DNA of 34,131 nt from Pseudomonadota bacterium (GCA_018240895.1 JAFEEX010000054.1:142-34272); one strand, 5' to 3'. Numbered from the stretch's first letter, positions 6,516 to 15,237 are shown. Numbers and translations: made by a program. Notes: generated by a model from the sequence alone, not told the origin.

Positions 6516-8717
6516 CTAACTACGGTCGGCGTTCATGACCTTGGTCCAGGCCCGCACGAAGTCGTCCACAAACTTCTGCTTCGCATCGTCCGAGGCATAG
6601 ACTTCGGACACCGCGCGCAGCTCTGAATTGGAGCCGAACACGAGATCGACCGGGGTGGCCGTCCACTTCGCGGCGCCGGACGCGCGGTCCTTGCCTTCGT
6701 AGAGCCCCGGCGAGCCGACCGACTTCACCCAGACCGTGTTCATCGACAGCAGGTTGACAAAGAAGTCGTTGGACAGGTTGCCGGGGCGAGCGGTGAAGAC
6801 ACCATGTCGAGTGTTTCCGGCATTGGCGCCGAGCGAGCGCATACCACCGACGAGTACCGTCATTTCGGCGACCGTCAGGCCAAGGCTATCGGCCTTGTCG
6901 ACCAGCGATTCAGCCGGGCCGAGATCGGCCCTGGCCGAATAGTAGTTGCGGAATCCATCGGCCTTCGGTTCGAGGAAGGCGAAGGAGGCAACGTCGGTCT
7001 GTGTCTGCAATGCATCGACCCGGCCCGGCGTGAAGGGGACCGAAACCCGCTGTCCTGCCCGATCCGCCGCCTGCTCGACAGCGGTGTTCCCGCCCAGCAC
7101 GATGAGATCAGCCAGCGACACTTGCTTACCGTCCTTGCGGCCCTTGATGAAGTCCGCCTGGATGCGCGTGTAAGCCGCCAGCACCTTCTTCAGCTCTGCC
7201 GGATCGTTGACCACCCAATTGCGTTGCGGGTCGAGGCCGACGCGAGCGCCATTGGCGCCACCGCGGCCATCTGTGTCCCGGTAGGTCGAGGCCGAGGCCC
7301 AAGCCGCACGCACCAGTTCGCCGGTGGAGAGGCCGGAAGCGACGATCTTGGCCTTGAGCTGCGCGACATCGTTATTGTCGATCATCGCATAGTCAGCCTT
7401 GGGCAGCGGGTCTTGCCAGACGAAGGTCTGGTTCGGGACGTCCTTTCCGAGATAGCGGGTCTGCGGCCCGACGTCGCGGTGGGTCAGCTTGAACCAGGCG
7501 CGAGCGAAGGCGACGGCGAATTCTTCCGGATGCTCGCGCCAGCGCGAGGTGATCTTCCGGAAGCCCGGATCTTCCCGCATCGCGATGTCGGTGGTGAACA
7601 TGATCGGCGCGTGCGTTTTGCCCGCGACATGGGCGTCGGGCACCAGGGCCGTCGCTGCCGGGTCGCTGGGCACCCACTGCACCGCGCCGGCGGGGCTCTT
7701 GGTCTTCACCCAGGTGAAGCCGTAGAGGTTGTCGAGATACTGCGTGGTGAAGGTGATCGGATTGGCCGACCATGCGCCTTCCAGGCCGCTGGAGACCGTA
7801 TCTTCCGCATTGCCCTTACCGCATTTGTTGGCCCAGCCGAGGCCCTGCTGTTCGATCGGCGCGACGCCGGGATCGCCGCCGACGCAATCATCGGGTTTAT
7901 GCGCGCCATGCGCTTTGCCGAAGGTATGGCCACCAGCGATCAGCGCGGCGGTTTCCTCGTCGCTCATTGCCATGGCTCCGAAGGCACGGCGAATATCAGC
8001 CGCCGCCGCCAACGGATCAGGATTACCGTTCGGACCTTCGGGATTGACGTAGATAAGACCCATCTGTGTCGCTGCCAGCGGTCCGCGAAGATTACCCTTC
8101 TCGTCCCGCCGTTCGTCCATCATCATCTTGGTTTCCGGTCCCCAGAAGACGAGGTCCGGCTGCCAGGCATCGACGCGGCCGCCCGCGAAGCCGATGGTCT
8201 TGAAGCCCATATCCTCTAGGGCGACGTTGCCGGTCAGAACCATCAGGTCGCCCCAGGAGAGCTTGCGGCCATATTTCTGCTTGATCGGCCAGATTAGCCG
8301 GCGCGCCTTGTCGAGGCTCACATTGTCGGGCCAGCTATTCAGCGGCTCGAAACGCTGCTCGCCACCACCGGCGCCGCCGCGGCCGTCCCCGGTGCGATAG
8401 GTGCCCGCACCATGCCAGGCCATGCGGATGAAGAAGGGGCCATAATGCCCATAATCCGCAGGCCACCACGGCTGCGAAGTGGTCAAAACCTTGCGGATGT
8501 CGGCTTTGACCGCATCGAGATCAAGCGAGGCGAATTCCTTCGCATAGTCATAGTCCGCACCATAGGGATTGGATTGCGCTTCGTGCTGACGCAACGACCT
8601 CAGATCGAGGCTTTTGGGATACCATTCCTTGGCCGTCGGTGCCGCGCTTTGGGCGAAGGCGGCCGGCGAGATCGCCATGACTGCTATCGCCAATAAAGAT
8701 ATTGTTGTCCTACGCAT
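6516..8717 (-). CDS. katG: Catalase-peroxidase with an export signal
   Basis: A bifunctional haem enzyme (733 residues) that removes hydrogen peroxide. The distal triad is Arg98, Trp101, His102 ([14 protein letters not shown]). The Trp-Tyr-Met adduct residues are Trp101, Tyr223 ([12 protein letters not shown]) and Met249, and the proximal His264 lies in [13 protein letters not shown]. All are offset by six from the M. tuberculosis enzyme. A second, haem-less domain fills the C-terminal half, as usual. Unlike most KatG, it begins [23 protein letters not shown], a clear Sec signal with cleavage after AFA, so it should act in the periplasm. The start at 8717 has AGGAGG five bases upstream. The frame stays open upstream to 8945 through a relic of other genes, but that extension would bury the signal peptide. 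It ends in a hairpin. The direct-repeat element lies about 246 bp upstream, beyond the relic. Confidence 0.96.
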   Translation of the reverse strand: MRRTTISLLAIAVMAISPAAFAQSAAPTAKEWYPKSLDLRSLRQHEAQSNPYGADYDYAKEFASLDLDAVKADIRKVLTTSQPWWPADYGHYGPFFIRMAWHGAGTYRTGDGRGGAGGGEQRFEPLNSWPDNVSLDKARRLIWPIKQKYGRKLSWGDLMVLTGNVALEDMGFKTIGFAGGRVDAWQPDLVFWGPETKMMMDERRDEKGNLRGPLAATQMGLIYVNPEGPNGNPDPLAAAADIRRAFGAMAMSDEETAALIAGGHTFGKAHGAHKPDDCVGGDPGVAPIEQQGLGWANKCGKGNAEDTVSSGLEGAWSANPITFTTQYLDNLYGFTWVKTKSPAGAVQWVPSDPAATALVPDAHVAGKTHAPIMFTTDIAMREDPGFRKITSRWREHPEEFAVAFARAWFKLTHRDVGPQTRYLGKDVPNQTFVWQDPLPKADYAMIDNNDVAQLKAKIVASGLSTGELVRAAWASASTYRDTDGRGGANGARVGLDPQRNWVVNDPAELKKVLAAYTRIQADFIKGRKDGKQVSLADLIVLGGNTAVEQAADRAGQRVSVPFTPGRVDALQTQTDVASFAFLEPKADGFRNYYSARADLGPAESLVDKADSLGLTVAEMTVLVGGMRSLGANAGNTRHGVFTARPGNLSNDFFVNLLSMNTVWVKSVGSPGLYEGKDRASGAAKWTATPVDLVFGSNSELRAVSEVYASDDAKQKFVDDFVRAWTKVMNADRS

Positions 8718-8836
8718 TAGTCCTCCTGTTGTGGTTGAAGAAGTGGGAGTCCCGTGGACGGTTGGGCCGCCCGTGCCGCACGACAGCAGGCGCCGCCATA
8801 CAAAATCGGAATTAGGGGAGGGGATGACGCGACCGT

Positions 8837-8927
8837 TCATTGGGCCGGGGATTTCAGGTAGGCGGTCAGCGCCGCGCGATCGGCGGGTTTCGACGGACCT
8901 ATGATGGGATCGCAGTTTGCTCATCAT
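8837..8927 (-). pseudogene. Chimeric gene relic: VIT-like 5' end joined near a cytochrome c-like 3' end
   Basis: After the duplicated operator/leader, an ATG at 8924 preceded by GAGGACATG opens a VIT-like start (MSKLRSHH), but homology to the VIT gene stops after about eight codons. In another frame of the same strand, codons 8899 to 8837 read [20 protein letters not shown] and then a stop. This closely resembles the C-terminal helix of small c-type cytochromes. The simplest reading is that a deletion removed the body of one or more genes between the promoter and katG, leaving both stubs. The VIT stub is well supported; the cytochrome c assignment rests on about 18 residues and is tentative. 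Confidence 0.45.
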
Positions 8928-8980
8928 GTCCTCACAAGGCGGCATGGGGATTCCAAACTTTCCTGACGGAACCCTGACGA
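8903..8980 (-). repeat. Duplicated promoter-leader-start block, copy upstream of katG
   Basis: This is the partner of 4887-4964, aligned without gaps over 78 bp with 13 mismatches. It brings the operator, the GAGGACAT ribosome site and the first VIT codons to a position about 200 bp ahead of katG. Confidence 0.8.
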
Positions 8981-8981
8981 G
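8963..8981 (-). promoter_or_regulatory. Direct-repeat operator, copy 4, upstream of katG
   Basis: The plus strand reads CTGACGGAACCCTGACGAG, identical over all 19 bases to copy 1, with TGAC half-sites at 8964 and 8975. Its orientation points toward katG. A divergent membrane-protein gene starts about 100 bp away on the other side and could share control. Confidence 0.7.
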
Positions 8982-9084
8982 CCGTATCGTTCAATCATGT
9001 GGGCAACATTCGGGATGTAAGCCGACTTCTTGTCGGTCAGCATCGGAGCTTGAATTGGCGGGGATTTCCAATTCTAGCCGGATC

Positions 9085-9690
9085 ATGACTTCCTTCCTCC
9101 TCTTGTTCCTGATCGTTTTGGGCATCAACCTCCTGCCTGCCTTCGGACCACCCACCTGGTCGATCATCGTCTTCTATGGTCTAAACAGTGATCTGCCGAT
9201 CGCATCGATCGTCATCGTCAGTGCGCTTGCCGCCGCCTTGGGGCGGCTGTTGCTCGCCCATAGCTTCCGGTTTCTCGGCGGCCGCCTACCGGAAAAACAG
9301 AAGCGCAATCTCGGCGCTGCGCGCGAAGCGCTAGAAGCGCGGCCGCGCAATATGATCCTCGGGCTTGGTTTGTTTGCTCTGTCGCCCTTGCCATCAGCGC
9401 AATTGTTTGCCGCGGCGGGACTGGCAAAGGTACGCCTTCTTCACTTCACTGCCGCGTTTTTCGCAGGCCGCCTCGTCTCCTATTCGATCTACGCGGCGAC
9501 CGCTAAGGGGCTCCGCGGAACCAGTCTCGGCGATTCATTCCTGGAAACGCTCAAAAGTCCCTGGGGCATCGCACTCCAGCTCGGAATGATCGGCGTAGTC
9601 ATCCTGCTCGCGCAAATCGACTGGAGCAGATTCTTCCACGAGGATCACGACCAGGCATCGTCTCAGAACGATGTCAGCGAGCGCCCCTAA
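9085..9690 (+). CDS. Small VTT/DedA-like integral membrane protein, function unknown
   Basis: A 201-residue hydrophobic protein with about five membrane segments. It starts MTSFLLLFLIVLGINLLPAFGPPTW. Internal motifs (ALGRLLLAHSFRFLGGRL, then LGLFALSPLPSAQLFAAAGLAKVRLLHFTAAFFAGRLVSY) have the organisation of VTT (SNARE-associated/DedA) or related small export-like families: a re-entrant Pro-rich segment followed by a Gly/Ala helix with a conserved Arg. The C-terminus is acidic and soluble. I chose the start at 9085 because the longer open frame (from 8917) reads back through the operator and leader of katG and gives a non-hydrophobic tail. No strong ribosome site is seen. It is divergent from katG, and the intervening operator may serve both. 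I do not assign a substrate. Confidence 0.6.
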   Translation: MTSFLLLFLIVLGINLLPAFGPPTWSIIVFYGLNSDLPIASIVIVSALAAALGRLLLAHSFRFLGGRLPEKQKRNLGAAREALEARPRNMILGLGLFALSPLPSAQLFAAAGLAKVRLLHFTAAFFAGRLVSYSIYAATAKGLRGTSLGDSFLETLKSPWGIALQLGMIGVVILLAQIDWSRFFHEDHDQASSQNDVSERP

Positions 9691-9724
9691 ACCTTGGACG
9701 CGCAAGACGGCTGAATAGCGTAGA

Positions 9725-10012
9725 TCATCCAGCGGTGTTCGAATGAGTCCCCAGCACCCGCGCGAAGGCCGCCACGCCGAGGGTTTCGATCATCTCCTGA
9801 GCATAGTCGCCCTCGAACAGCTCGGTCTCGAGTGTGCCCCAGTTCACGAAGATGCCGAACTTCTGGATTTCGGCGAATGTCTCGCTCCAGCTCTTCTTGT
9901 CCTTAATGGCTTTGATCACTGCGTCGGTGTCGTCACCGCCAGAGGCCCCGTCGATGATCCGAACGAGCTTGTACGCTTTTGCCGAACGCCGCCTCCGTCT
10001 CGCCTGACCCAT
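9725..10012 (-). pseudogene. C-terminal remnant of a possible OLD-family (TOPRIM) ATP-dependent nuclease
   Basis: About 95 codons on the minus strand read as plausible protein: KAYKLVRIIDGASGGDDTDAV, DKKSWSETFAEIQKFGIFVNWG and TLETELFEGDYAQEMIETLG, ending shortly after. The phrase GIFVNWGTLETELFE resembles the segment in the C-terminal TOPRIM half of OLD-type nucleases where a short strand precedes the HTLE(V/Y)DL motif. No ATPase domain, Walker motifs or upstream part is present; the fragment runs straight into the start of the divergent ABC gene. It is therefore a truncated leftover, perhaps of a defence gene. The match rests on memory of the family pattern and could be wrong. It is not a complete gene. 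Confidence 0.4.
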
Positions 10013-10032
10013 AGCATTAGGAGTCCCCGCCA

Positions 10033-11340
10033 ATGGCCACCATCCTTGCTCCCCATCCGCTCGTCGAGGTCGATGGACTGCGTCATTATTATGGTTCCGC
10101 CCCGGGCGGTCATCTGGTGCTCGATGACGTCAATCTGACGCTCGTCGAGAATGAGATCGTTGGACTGCTCGGCCGCTCGGGATCGGGCAAGTCGACCCTT
10201 CTGCGCTCGATCGCGGGCCTCATCCATCCGCGCGAAGGCGAGGTGCGCTTCATGGCCGATGAAACCGGCCGGGCGCCAACGGTCAGCATGGTGTTCCAGA
10301 CGTTCGCGCTCTTCCCCTGGCTCACTGTCCCCCAGAATGTCGAGTTGGGGCTGGAGGCGCAGAAGGTGCCGGCCGAGGAGCGTCGCACCCGCGCGCTCGC
10401 CGCGATTGACCTGATCGGGCTCGACGGGTTCGAGAACGCCTATCCCAAGGAGTTGTCGGGCGGGATGCGACAGCGTGTCGGGCTAGCCCGCGCGCTGGTC
10501 GTCAATCCGGCGCTGCTACTGATGGACGAACCCTTCTCCGCGCTCGACGTCCTCACCGCCGAGACGCTCAGGACCGATCTGCTCGACCTCTGGTCCGAAG
10601 GGCGGATGCCGATCAAGGCGATCCTGATCGTCACCCACAATATCGAGGAGGCCGTGCTGATGTGCGACCGCATCCTCGTCTTCTCCTCCAATCCGGGTCG
10701 GGTTGTGGCCGAGATCAAAGTCGACCTGCCGCAGCCGCGTGATCGCCTCGACCCACCGTTCCGCGCGCTCGTCGATGACATCTATGCGCGGATGACCGCT
10801 CGGCCGACCTCGGTGCAGCCCGCCCGCGATGGTTTGTTCCCCGGAACCGGTATCGCGATGGTGTTGCCCCGCGTCTCGACCAACAGCCTCGCCGGCCTGA
10901 TCGAGGAAGTGGACGGTACGCCGTTCGAGGGCCGCGCCGGCATGGCCGAACTTGCCGACTCGCACCAACTCGAAGTCGACGAGTTGCTGCCGATGGCCGA
11001 GACCCTTCAGCTCCTCCGGTTCGCCGAGCTGCAGGGTGCCGATATCCTGCTCACCTCGTCCGCGCGCCACTATGCCCAGGCTGATGTCGATCAGCGCAAG
11101 GCGATGTTCGCTCAGGCGCTGCTGGCCCATGTTCCGCTCGTCCAGCATATCCGACGCATCCTCGACGATCGCGCCAGCCACACCGCACCCGCGCGTCGGT
11201 TCCGCGATGAGCTCGAGGATCATATGTCGCCCGATTATGCCGACGAGACGCTGCGCACCGTGACCCTCTGGGGACGCTATGCCGAGATCTTCGCTTATGA
11301 TGAAGGCAGCGACCAGTTTAGTCTTGAAGACCCAGAATGA
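10033..11340 (+). CDS. NitT/TauT-type ABC transporter ATP-binding protein with C-terminal AAA-associated domain
   Basis: A 435-residue ATPase of the nitrate/sulfonate/taurine importer class. Residues 1-250 are the nucleotide-binding domain, with Walker A GRSGSGKST (about 47-55), Q-loop VFQTFALFPW, signature LSGGMRQRVGLARAL, Walker B LLLMDEPFSALD and switch VTHNIEEA. A C-terminal extension of about 150 residues (from PGTGIAMVLPRVSTNSLAGLIEEVDG to the end) matches the AAA-associated domain carried by a subset of these ATPases. AGGAG lies ten bases before the ATG. In related loci the next gene is a fused permease. Here a new ATG overlaps the stop (ATGA), but its frame breaks within 50 codons, so the ATPase appears orphaned. 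The substrate is unknown. Confidence 0.85.
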   Translation: MATILAPHPLVEVDGLRHYYGSAPGGHLVLDDVNLTLVENEIVGLLGRSGSGKSTLLRSIAGLIHPREGEVRFMADETGRAPTVSMVFQTFALFPWLTVPQNVELGLEAQKVPAEERRTRALAAIDLIGLDGFENAYPKELSGGMRQRVGLARALVVNPALLLMDEPFSALDVLTAETLRTDLLDLWSEGRMPIKAILIVTHNIEEAVLMCDRILVFSSNPGRVVAEIKVDLPQPRDRLDPPFRALVDDIYARMTARPTSVQPARDGLFPGTGIAMVLPRVSTNSLAGLIEEVDGTPFEGRAGMAELADSHQLEVDELLPMAETLQLLRFAELQGADILLTSSARHYAQADVDQRKAMFAQALLAHVPLVQHIRRILDDRASHTAPARRFRDELEDHMSPDYADETLRTVTLWGRYAEIFAYDEGSDQFSLEDPE

Positions 11341-11480
11341 TCGCCCGCCTTCTGCTTCTCGGTATCGGGACCATTTGGGTCGCAAGGTTCCGGCAATTAT
11401 GTGTCCGCCATCCCCACGGCGCTGGCAGTCGCACCCACACCGATAAGGGCGCCGCCGTTCAGGACGCGACAATCCGATAG
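11337..11480 (+). pseudogene. Probable 5' stub of an ABC permease gene
   Basis: An ATG overlaps the ABC ATPase stop in the ATGA arrangement typical of coupled operon genes. It opens 47 codons whose first 18 (MIARLLLLGIGTIWVARF) are hydrophobic like the first helix of a permease. The rest (QLCVRHPHGAGSRTHTDKG...) is polar and unlike any transporter, and then a stop follows. This suggests the permease was cut at about 11390 by a rearrangement. The evidence is the overlap and the hydrophobic start only. Confidence 0.3.
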
Positions 11481-11859
11481 CGCTGCCTTTTCAAGGTAGA
11501 ACGGGGAAATCCAGTAGTCGTTGTCACCACTTAAGCGCCCGCCAGGCACATCGTAGTAGCCATAGCGGTAGAAACTTGCACACGGCGGAATTTTCTCCGG
11601 CCCATTTCTGCTACTATGCATCCCGGAAAGTCAGAAAAACGCGCTGGCTTCCTTATCGTAATGTGGAGATCGGCCTATGACGGCGTAATTCGGTGTTTTT
11701 CGGTGATCGACGGACCTAGAGTAGTATGAGGTGCGATACATATTCGTTATGTTTATCCAGGGCGGGGCGCCATTTTTTCCAGGGTAGTTGATCGGTTGGC
11801 AGGATGGCCAAAGCGCTGTGCTGCCGGCGGCACGCTCCCGTCTTATCATTGCAGACGCT
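11481..11859. other. Gene-poor junction with partly lower GC
   Basis: No convincing gene. On the minus strand one frame is open from about 11849 to 11397 except for a single in-frame stop at 11631-11633. Its conceptual product (rich in Tyr, Asn and Pro, e.g. FYRYGYYDVPGGRLSGDND) is not one I recognise. Base composition at about 11590-11790 is clearly less GC-rich than the flanks (runs such as cattttttcc and ggtgtttttcgg). It separates the stress/metal block from the rhamnose locus and looks like recombination debris. I see no transposase, terminal repeats or tRNA. Confidence 0.4.
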
Positions 11860-14800
11860 TCACTGCGCCAGTTGATCCATCAGCGTCACCGGGCCGATCA
11901 ATCCTGACTTCTGCAACGGGGCATCGGCGCGGTAGGTTTCGAGGGTGGTGTGGGTCAGCCGCGTCGCGCCGGGTTGGGCATCGCCGATCAGGCGGTTGAC
12001 CCACAGGGTGCCGATGCGAATTTCAACCGTGTTGCGTCCACCTCTGGTCACGGCACCGATGTCGACGCGGTAGGGTTTGTGCCAGGCCGACCCTGCAAGC
12101 TGGCCGTTGACGCGGACCTCTGCCACTTCGCGGACATTGCCCAGGTCAATCTTCAGGGGCTGGCCGGGTTTCCAGCCCGTTGGTGCGGTAAACTGGCTTG
12201 AATAGGTTACTTGCCCGGAAAAATACCTGACGCCTGGATCGGCGTGTTCATTGAGCGGAATGAGCTTGGGAAGCGTGATGGATGCGGGTGCGCCGCGTCC
12301 GGACTGGAAGACGAGGGTCCAGGGCGAACCGAGCGTTGCCACGCTGCGCCATTGCGGCGCGGATAAATCAAGCGCGGCGGCGGTCGCGGCCTTGCGAAAT
12401 ACAACGTGAACCGCTTCCTCTCCGTCCAGCGCCAGCGGTACAATCGTTTCGCCATTTTCGCTGCGAAAGCTGACGGGTTCGATCCGCCCGGTTTCCGCGC
12501 GCCACACTTCAGGTTGTTTTCCGGTGATACGGAAGTGCGCTTCCACGGTTTCGGGGCGATCCTTGCGGTTGACGATGAAATAGCTGTCACCATCGCTCAG
12601 GCGGCGGTGAACAAAAGGCAGATCGCTGTCAGCCCTGGTGCCGGTGAAGCGCAGATCGGGATTGATCCCGATCGATGCCATGGCGGGTTCGATTGCCGCT
12701 GCCGCGATGACCTGTCCCTTGCCGATCCGGGTGCCTGGCCCGCCCGGCCACAACGTCTTGACCAGGGCAGACCACTGCGCCGGATCATCCGCAAGGCTGG
12801 GGCTGGATGAGGGGGGCAGGCCAATCACGGTTGCCCCGCCCTGGGCCAGTTCCGCCAGTCGCTTCAGCACCGGCAGGGTCATCCGCTCACTGCTGCCGCC
12901 CAGGTACAGGGCCTTGTAGCGGGCACCGCCCACACTGACCAGTTCATCACCTTCGTTGCGCAGTGCCTCGCTCAGAGCGTCGGGGCTGACGAAGTCATAG
13001 GCGTAGGATTTTGGCGCATTGGCAACGGGGCTATCGCCATAAAGCCCGGTCAGCGGCGCTTCCTCTCCATAGAAATAGGCGACATCGGCAAAATTGCGGC
13101 CTTGCTGCAGCATGAAACTGTTGCGGCTGATATAGTCGATCCACGGCTTTGCCAGTTCGGCCCAGCCTTCGTGCCGGTTGAAATATTGCCCGAAGATCAT
13201 CAGTGACAGGCCGGGTTCACCGGCTTCGTCCGGGCTGTGGACCGAGGTGTGGATCACCGGCCGGTTTACCCCGGTTACGAATTCAAGATCGATCGCGTGC
13301 TTCAGGGTGGGGGGGCTATCCGCCCAATAAGACAGCGCCGAAGTCATCGATTCGGCCGCGACCAGGTTCTGGCCATAGACGTGCGCGATAGAGGCCGCGC
13401 CTTTCATGTCCGCCAGATAGCTGGGGTTGGGCGCGCCGCCCTGCGGGAAAGTCCACAGCGCCGCCATCGGCACATCGGTAAAGCGCCGCATCGCCATGTC
13501 GTCACCCAGTGACGGACGGTGGTCTTCAAGCGCTTCGCCATAGACTTTCAGGCCATTGCGGTGGGCAACGTCGGCAACGGTGCCATAATGCTCGCTCGCC
13601 ATCAGATCGGCCAGGGTGCGGCGATAATCGTACAGGAACCTGTCGCTCGCTTCGCGGCTGGTGATTACGGTGCCGGTCAGCGCGGGAAGCCACGGCGTGG
13701 GATCGTAACCGCGCAGGCGTTTGAACTGGTCGATCAATTTCGGGGTCCAGTTCGCGGCGCCGACTTCGATCGAATCGGTCAGGATCGCGCGAACGCCCTT
13801 GCCGCCGATCAGATCGGCACCGGCGGCATCGCGGTACATTGCGATATAGTGGTCAAGATATCCGCGCACCGCCTCTCCATCGAACTTGTCGACTTCAAGA
13901 CCGGTCGCTTCGGCGGGGGCGGGATGGTTGGTTGTGCCCAGCAATGAATAGCCAAGGCGGACCACTTTCCAGCTGCCTTTTGGCGGGGTCCAGTCCAGCG
14001 TTCCGTCCGGCTTGACCCGATTGGTCAGATCGAAGACTTGGCCCGGCGCGGCCGCGGGGGCGGTGGTATCGCTCAGACCAAGCTTGTAATAATCCTGTTC
14101 GATTTCGAACCCGGCCTTCGCTTCAAACCGGTCCACTTTGGGATCGGCTGAAAGGCTGAACCGGGCGACGCGCCAGGTGCCGCCGGGTTGGGCGGCAAAA
14201 AAGCCCGGCGGGACAATTCCGGGCGCGGGATTGCCCAGGTTGGCCCCGGCGGGATTGCCAGGCTTCAGCACGATGCGGAACAGCCGCGCCGTCGCCGGGG
14301 CGAAACTGATTGTCGTTGGCACCTGCGCCGCCGTCAGGTTGCCAAGCACGGTCCAGGCCTTGCCATCGGGGCTTGCCTCGAGCTGCGGTTCAAGCGCGGC
14401 ACCGGAGAAAGGCGTCTTTGCCCCCGGCACGAACAGGGTTGCGCTGCGCACGGTCACCGGCTTGCGGTAATCAAGCGTGATCGTGGCCGGAGCTTGGGCA
14501 TTGCCGCGCGGCAGATCGATCCCGCTGGCCAGGCTGGCGTCGGTCAGCGCGGCGGCATCCAGCCCTTTGCCCGCGCCGTCGCTGGCCTTGGGCAGGGGCA
14601 AGGCGCGCAGGGCAACGGGGACTGCAAAAACCGCGATAGTGCCGGAATAGACCGGCGGCGCCTTGGGAGGTTCGCTGCTGAGCCCGCCCAGCGGGTCAGA
14701 AAACGGCATATCCTGAAATGCCCCGGTCACCTCTGGCAGCGGGGTGAGTTTGCCCGAAAAGCGCTTGCCGCCGATCAGCGGCGTTTCGCTCCAGACCACT

Positions 14801-15237
14801 TTTTTCAGGGCGTCCTTAGGCGCAACCCACGGGCCGCCGGTTTCCGACCAGCCGGGAGAGGCGGCGATCGCCAGTTCCAGACCGCGCCGCTCAGCCTCGC
14901 TTGCTGCAAAGCGGAAGGCGTCCTTCCATTGCGGGGTCATGTAAACCAGCCGGTTTTTGACCAGTACCGGCGTATTGAGATCGACATCGAAGTTCTGCAG
15001 CCCGCCAATGCCGACGCGCTGCATCCAGTCCATGTCCTTGACGATTCCGTCCTTGGTGACGTTGCCGTTCAGCCAATGCCACCACACCCGGGGGCGGGCG
15101 GAGTTTGGCGGATTATCGAATTGCGATTCCAGCGATGGCGCATCGGGGGCGGTCTGGCCGTAGACACTGGCGGAATTGCAGGCAGCGGCAATCGCGATCG
15201 CCGCGACAACGCGTTTGAACCTGGCCTTGCGCATCAT
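11860..15237 (-). CDS. Exported alpha-L-rhamnosidase, glycoside hydrolase family 106
   Basis: A 1125-residue exported hydrolase that releases terminal L-rhamnose from glycosides or polysaccharides. The start at 15237 (ATGATG after GGGGACAGGGGA) gives an N-terminal signal, RFKRVVAAIAIAAACNSASVYGQ; an atypical lipobox (AAAC) also makes a lipoprotein possible. The GH106 hallmarks follow: PRVWWHWLNGNVTKDGIVKDMDWM (about 48-71), GGLQNFDVD and LELAIAASPGWSETGGPWV (about 120-138). The TIM-barrel core contains VYGEALEDHRPSLGDDMAMRRF and AESMTSALSYWADSP. A C-terminal beta-sandwich resembling a GH2 sugar-binding domain ends the protein (VRVNGQLAGSAWHKPYRVDI). It lies 40 bp downstream of the rhamnose isomerase gene on the same strand, so it is probably the last gene of that operon. 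Its natural substrate (flavonoid rhamnoside or pectic side chain) cannot be read from sequence. Confidence 0.92.
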   Translation of the reverse strand: MMRKARFKRVVAAIAIAAACNSASVYGQTAPDAPSLESQFDNPPNSARPRVWWHWLNGNVTKDGIVKDMDWMQRVGIGGLQNFDVDLNTPVLVKNRLVYMTPQWKDAFRFAASEAERRGLELAIAASPGWSETGGPWVAPKDALKKVVWSETPLIGGKRFSGKLTPLPEVTGAFQDMPFSDPLGGLSSEPPKAPPVYSGTIAVFAVPVALRALPLPKASDGAGKGLDAAALTDASLASGIDLPRGNAQAPATITLDYRKPVTVRSATLFVPGAKTPFSGAALEPQLEASPDGKAWTVLGNLTAAQVPTTISFAPATARLFRIVLKPGNPAGANLGNPAPGIVPPGFFAAQPGGTWRVARFSLSADPKVDRFEAKAGFEIEQDYYKLGLSDTTAPAAAPGQVFDLTNRVKPDGTLDWTPPKGSWKVVRLGYSLLGTTNHPAPAEATGLEVDKFDGEAVRGYLDHYIAMYRDAAGADLIGGKGVRAILTDSIEVGAANWTPKLIDQFKRLRGYDPTPWLPALTGTVITSREASDRFLYDYRRTLADLMASEHYGTVADVAHRNGLKVYGEALEDHRPSLGDDMAMRRFTDVPMAALWTFPQGGAPNPSYLADMKGAASIAHVYGQNLVAAESMTSALSYWADSPPTLKHAIDLEFVTGVNRPVIHTSVHSPDEAGEPGLSLMIFGQYFNRHEGWAELAKPWIDYISRNSFMLQQGRNFADVAYFYGEEAPLTGLYGDSPVANAPKSYAYDFVSPDALSEALRNEGDELVSVGGARYKALYLGGSSERMTLPVLKRLAELAQGGATVIGLPPSSSPSLADDPAQWSALVKTLWPGGPGTRIGKGQVIAAAAIEPAMASIGINPDLRFTGTRADSDLPFVHRRLSDGDSYFIVNRKDRPETVEAHFRITGKQPEVWRAETGRIEPVSFRSENGETIVPLALDGEEAVHVVFRKAATAAALDLSAPQWRSVATLGSPWTLVFQSGRGAPASITLPKLIPLNEHADPGVRYFSGQVTYSSQFTAPTGWKPGQPLKIDLGNVREVAEVRVNGQLAGSAWHKPYRVDIGAVTRGGRNTVEIRIGTLWVNRLIGDAQPGATRLTHTTLETYRADAPLQKSGLIGPVTLMDQLAQ

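Noticed and set aside
6804-8219. A 471-codon open frame on the plus strand opposite katG.
   Set aside because: It is antisense to a complete, motif-verified katG; long antisense frames are common in high-GC genes with G/C-ending codons. The product has no recognisable domain and no ribosome site.
8917-9084. A longer N-terminus for the small membrane protein starting at 8917.
   Set aside because: It would translate through the katG operator and the duplicated leader and yields a low-complexity polar tail before the first membrane helix.
11397-11849. Two consecutive minus-strand open frames in the same phase, separated by one stop.
   Set aside because: There is no recognisable domain, no ribosome site, and the composition differs from the flanks; recorded as junction debris instead of genes.
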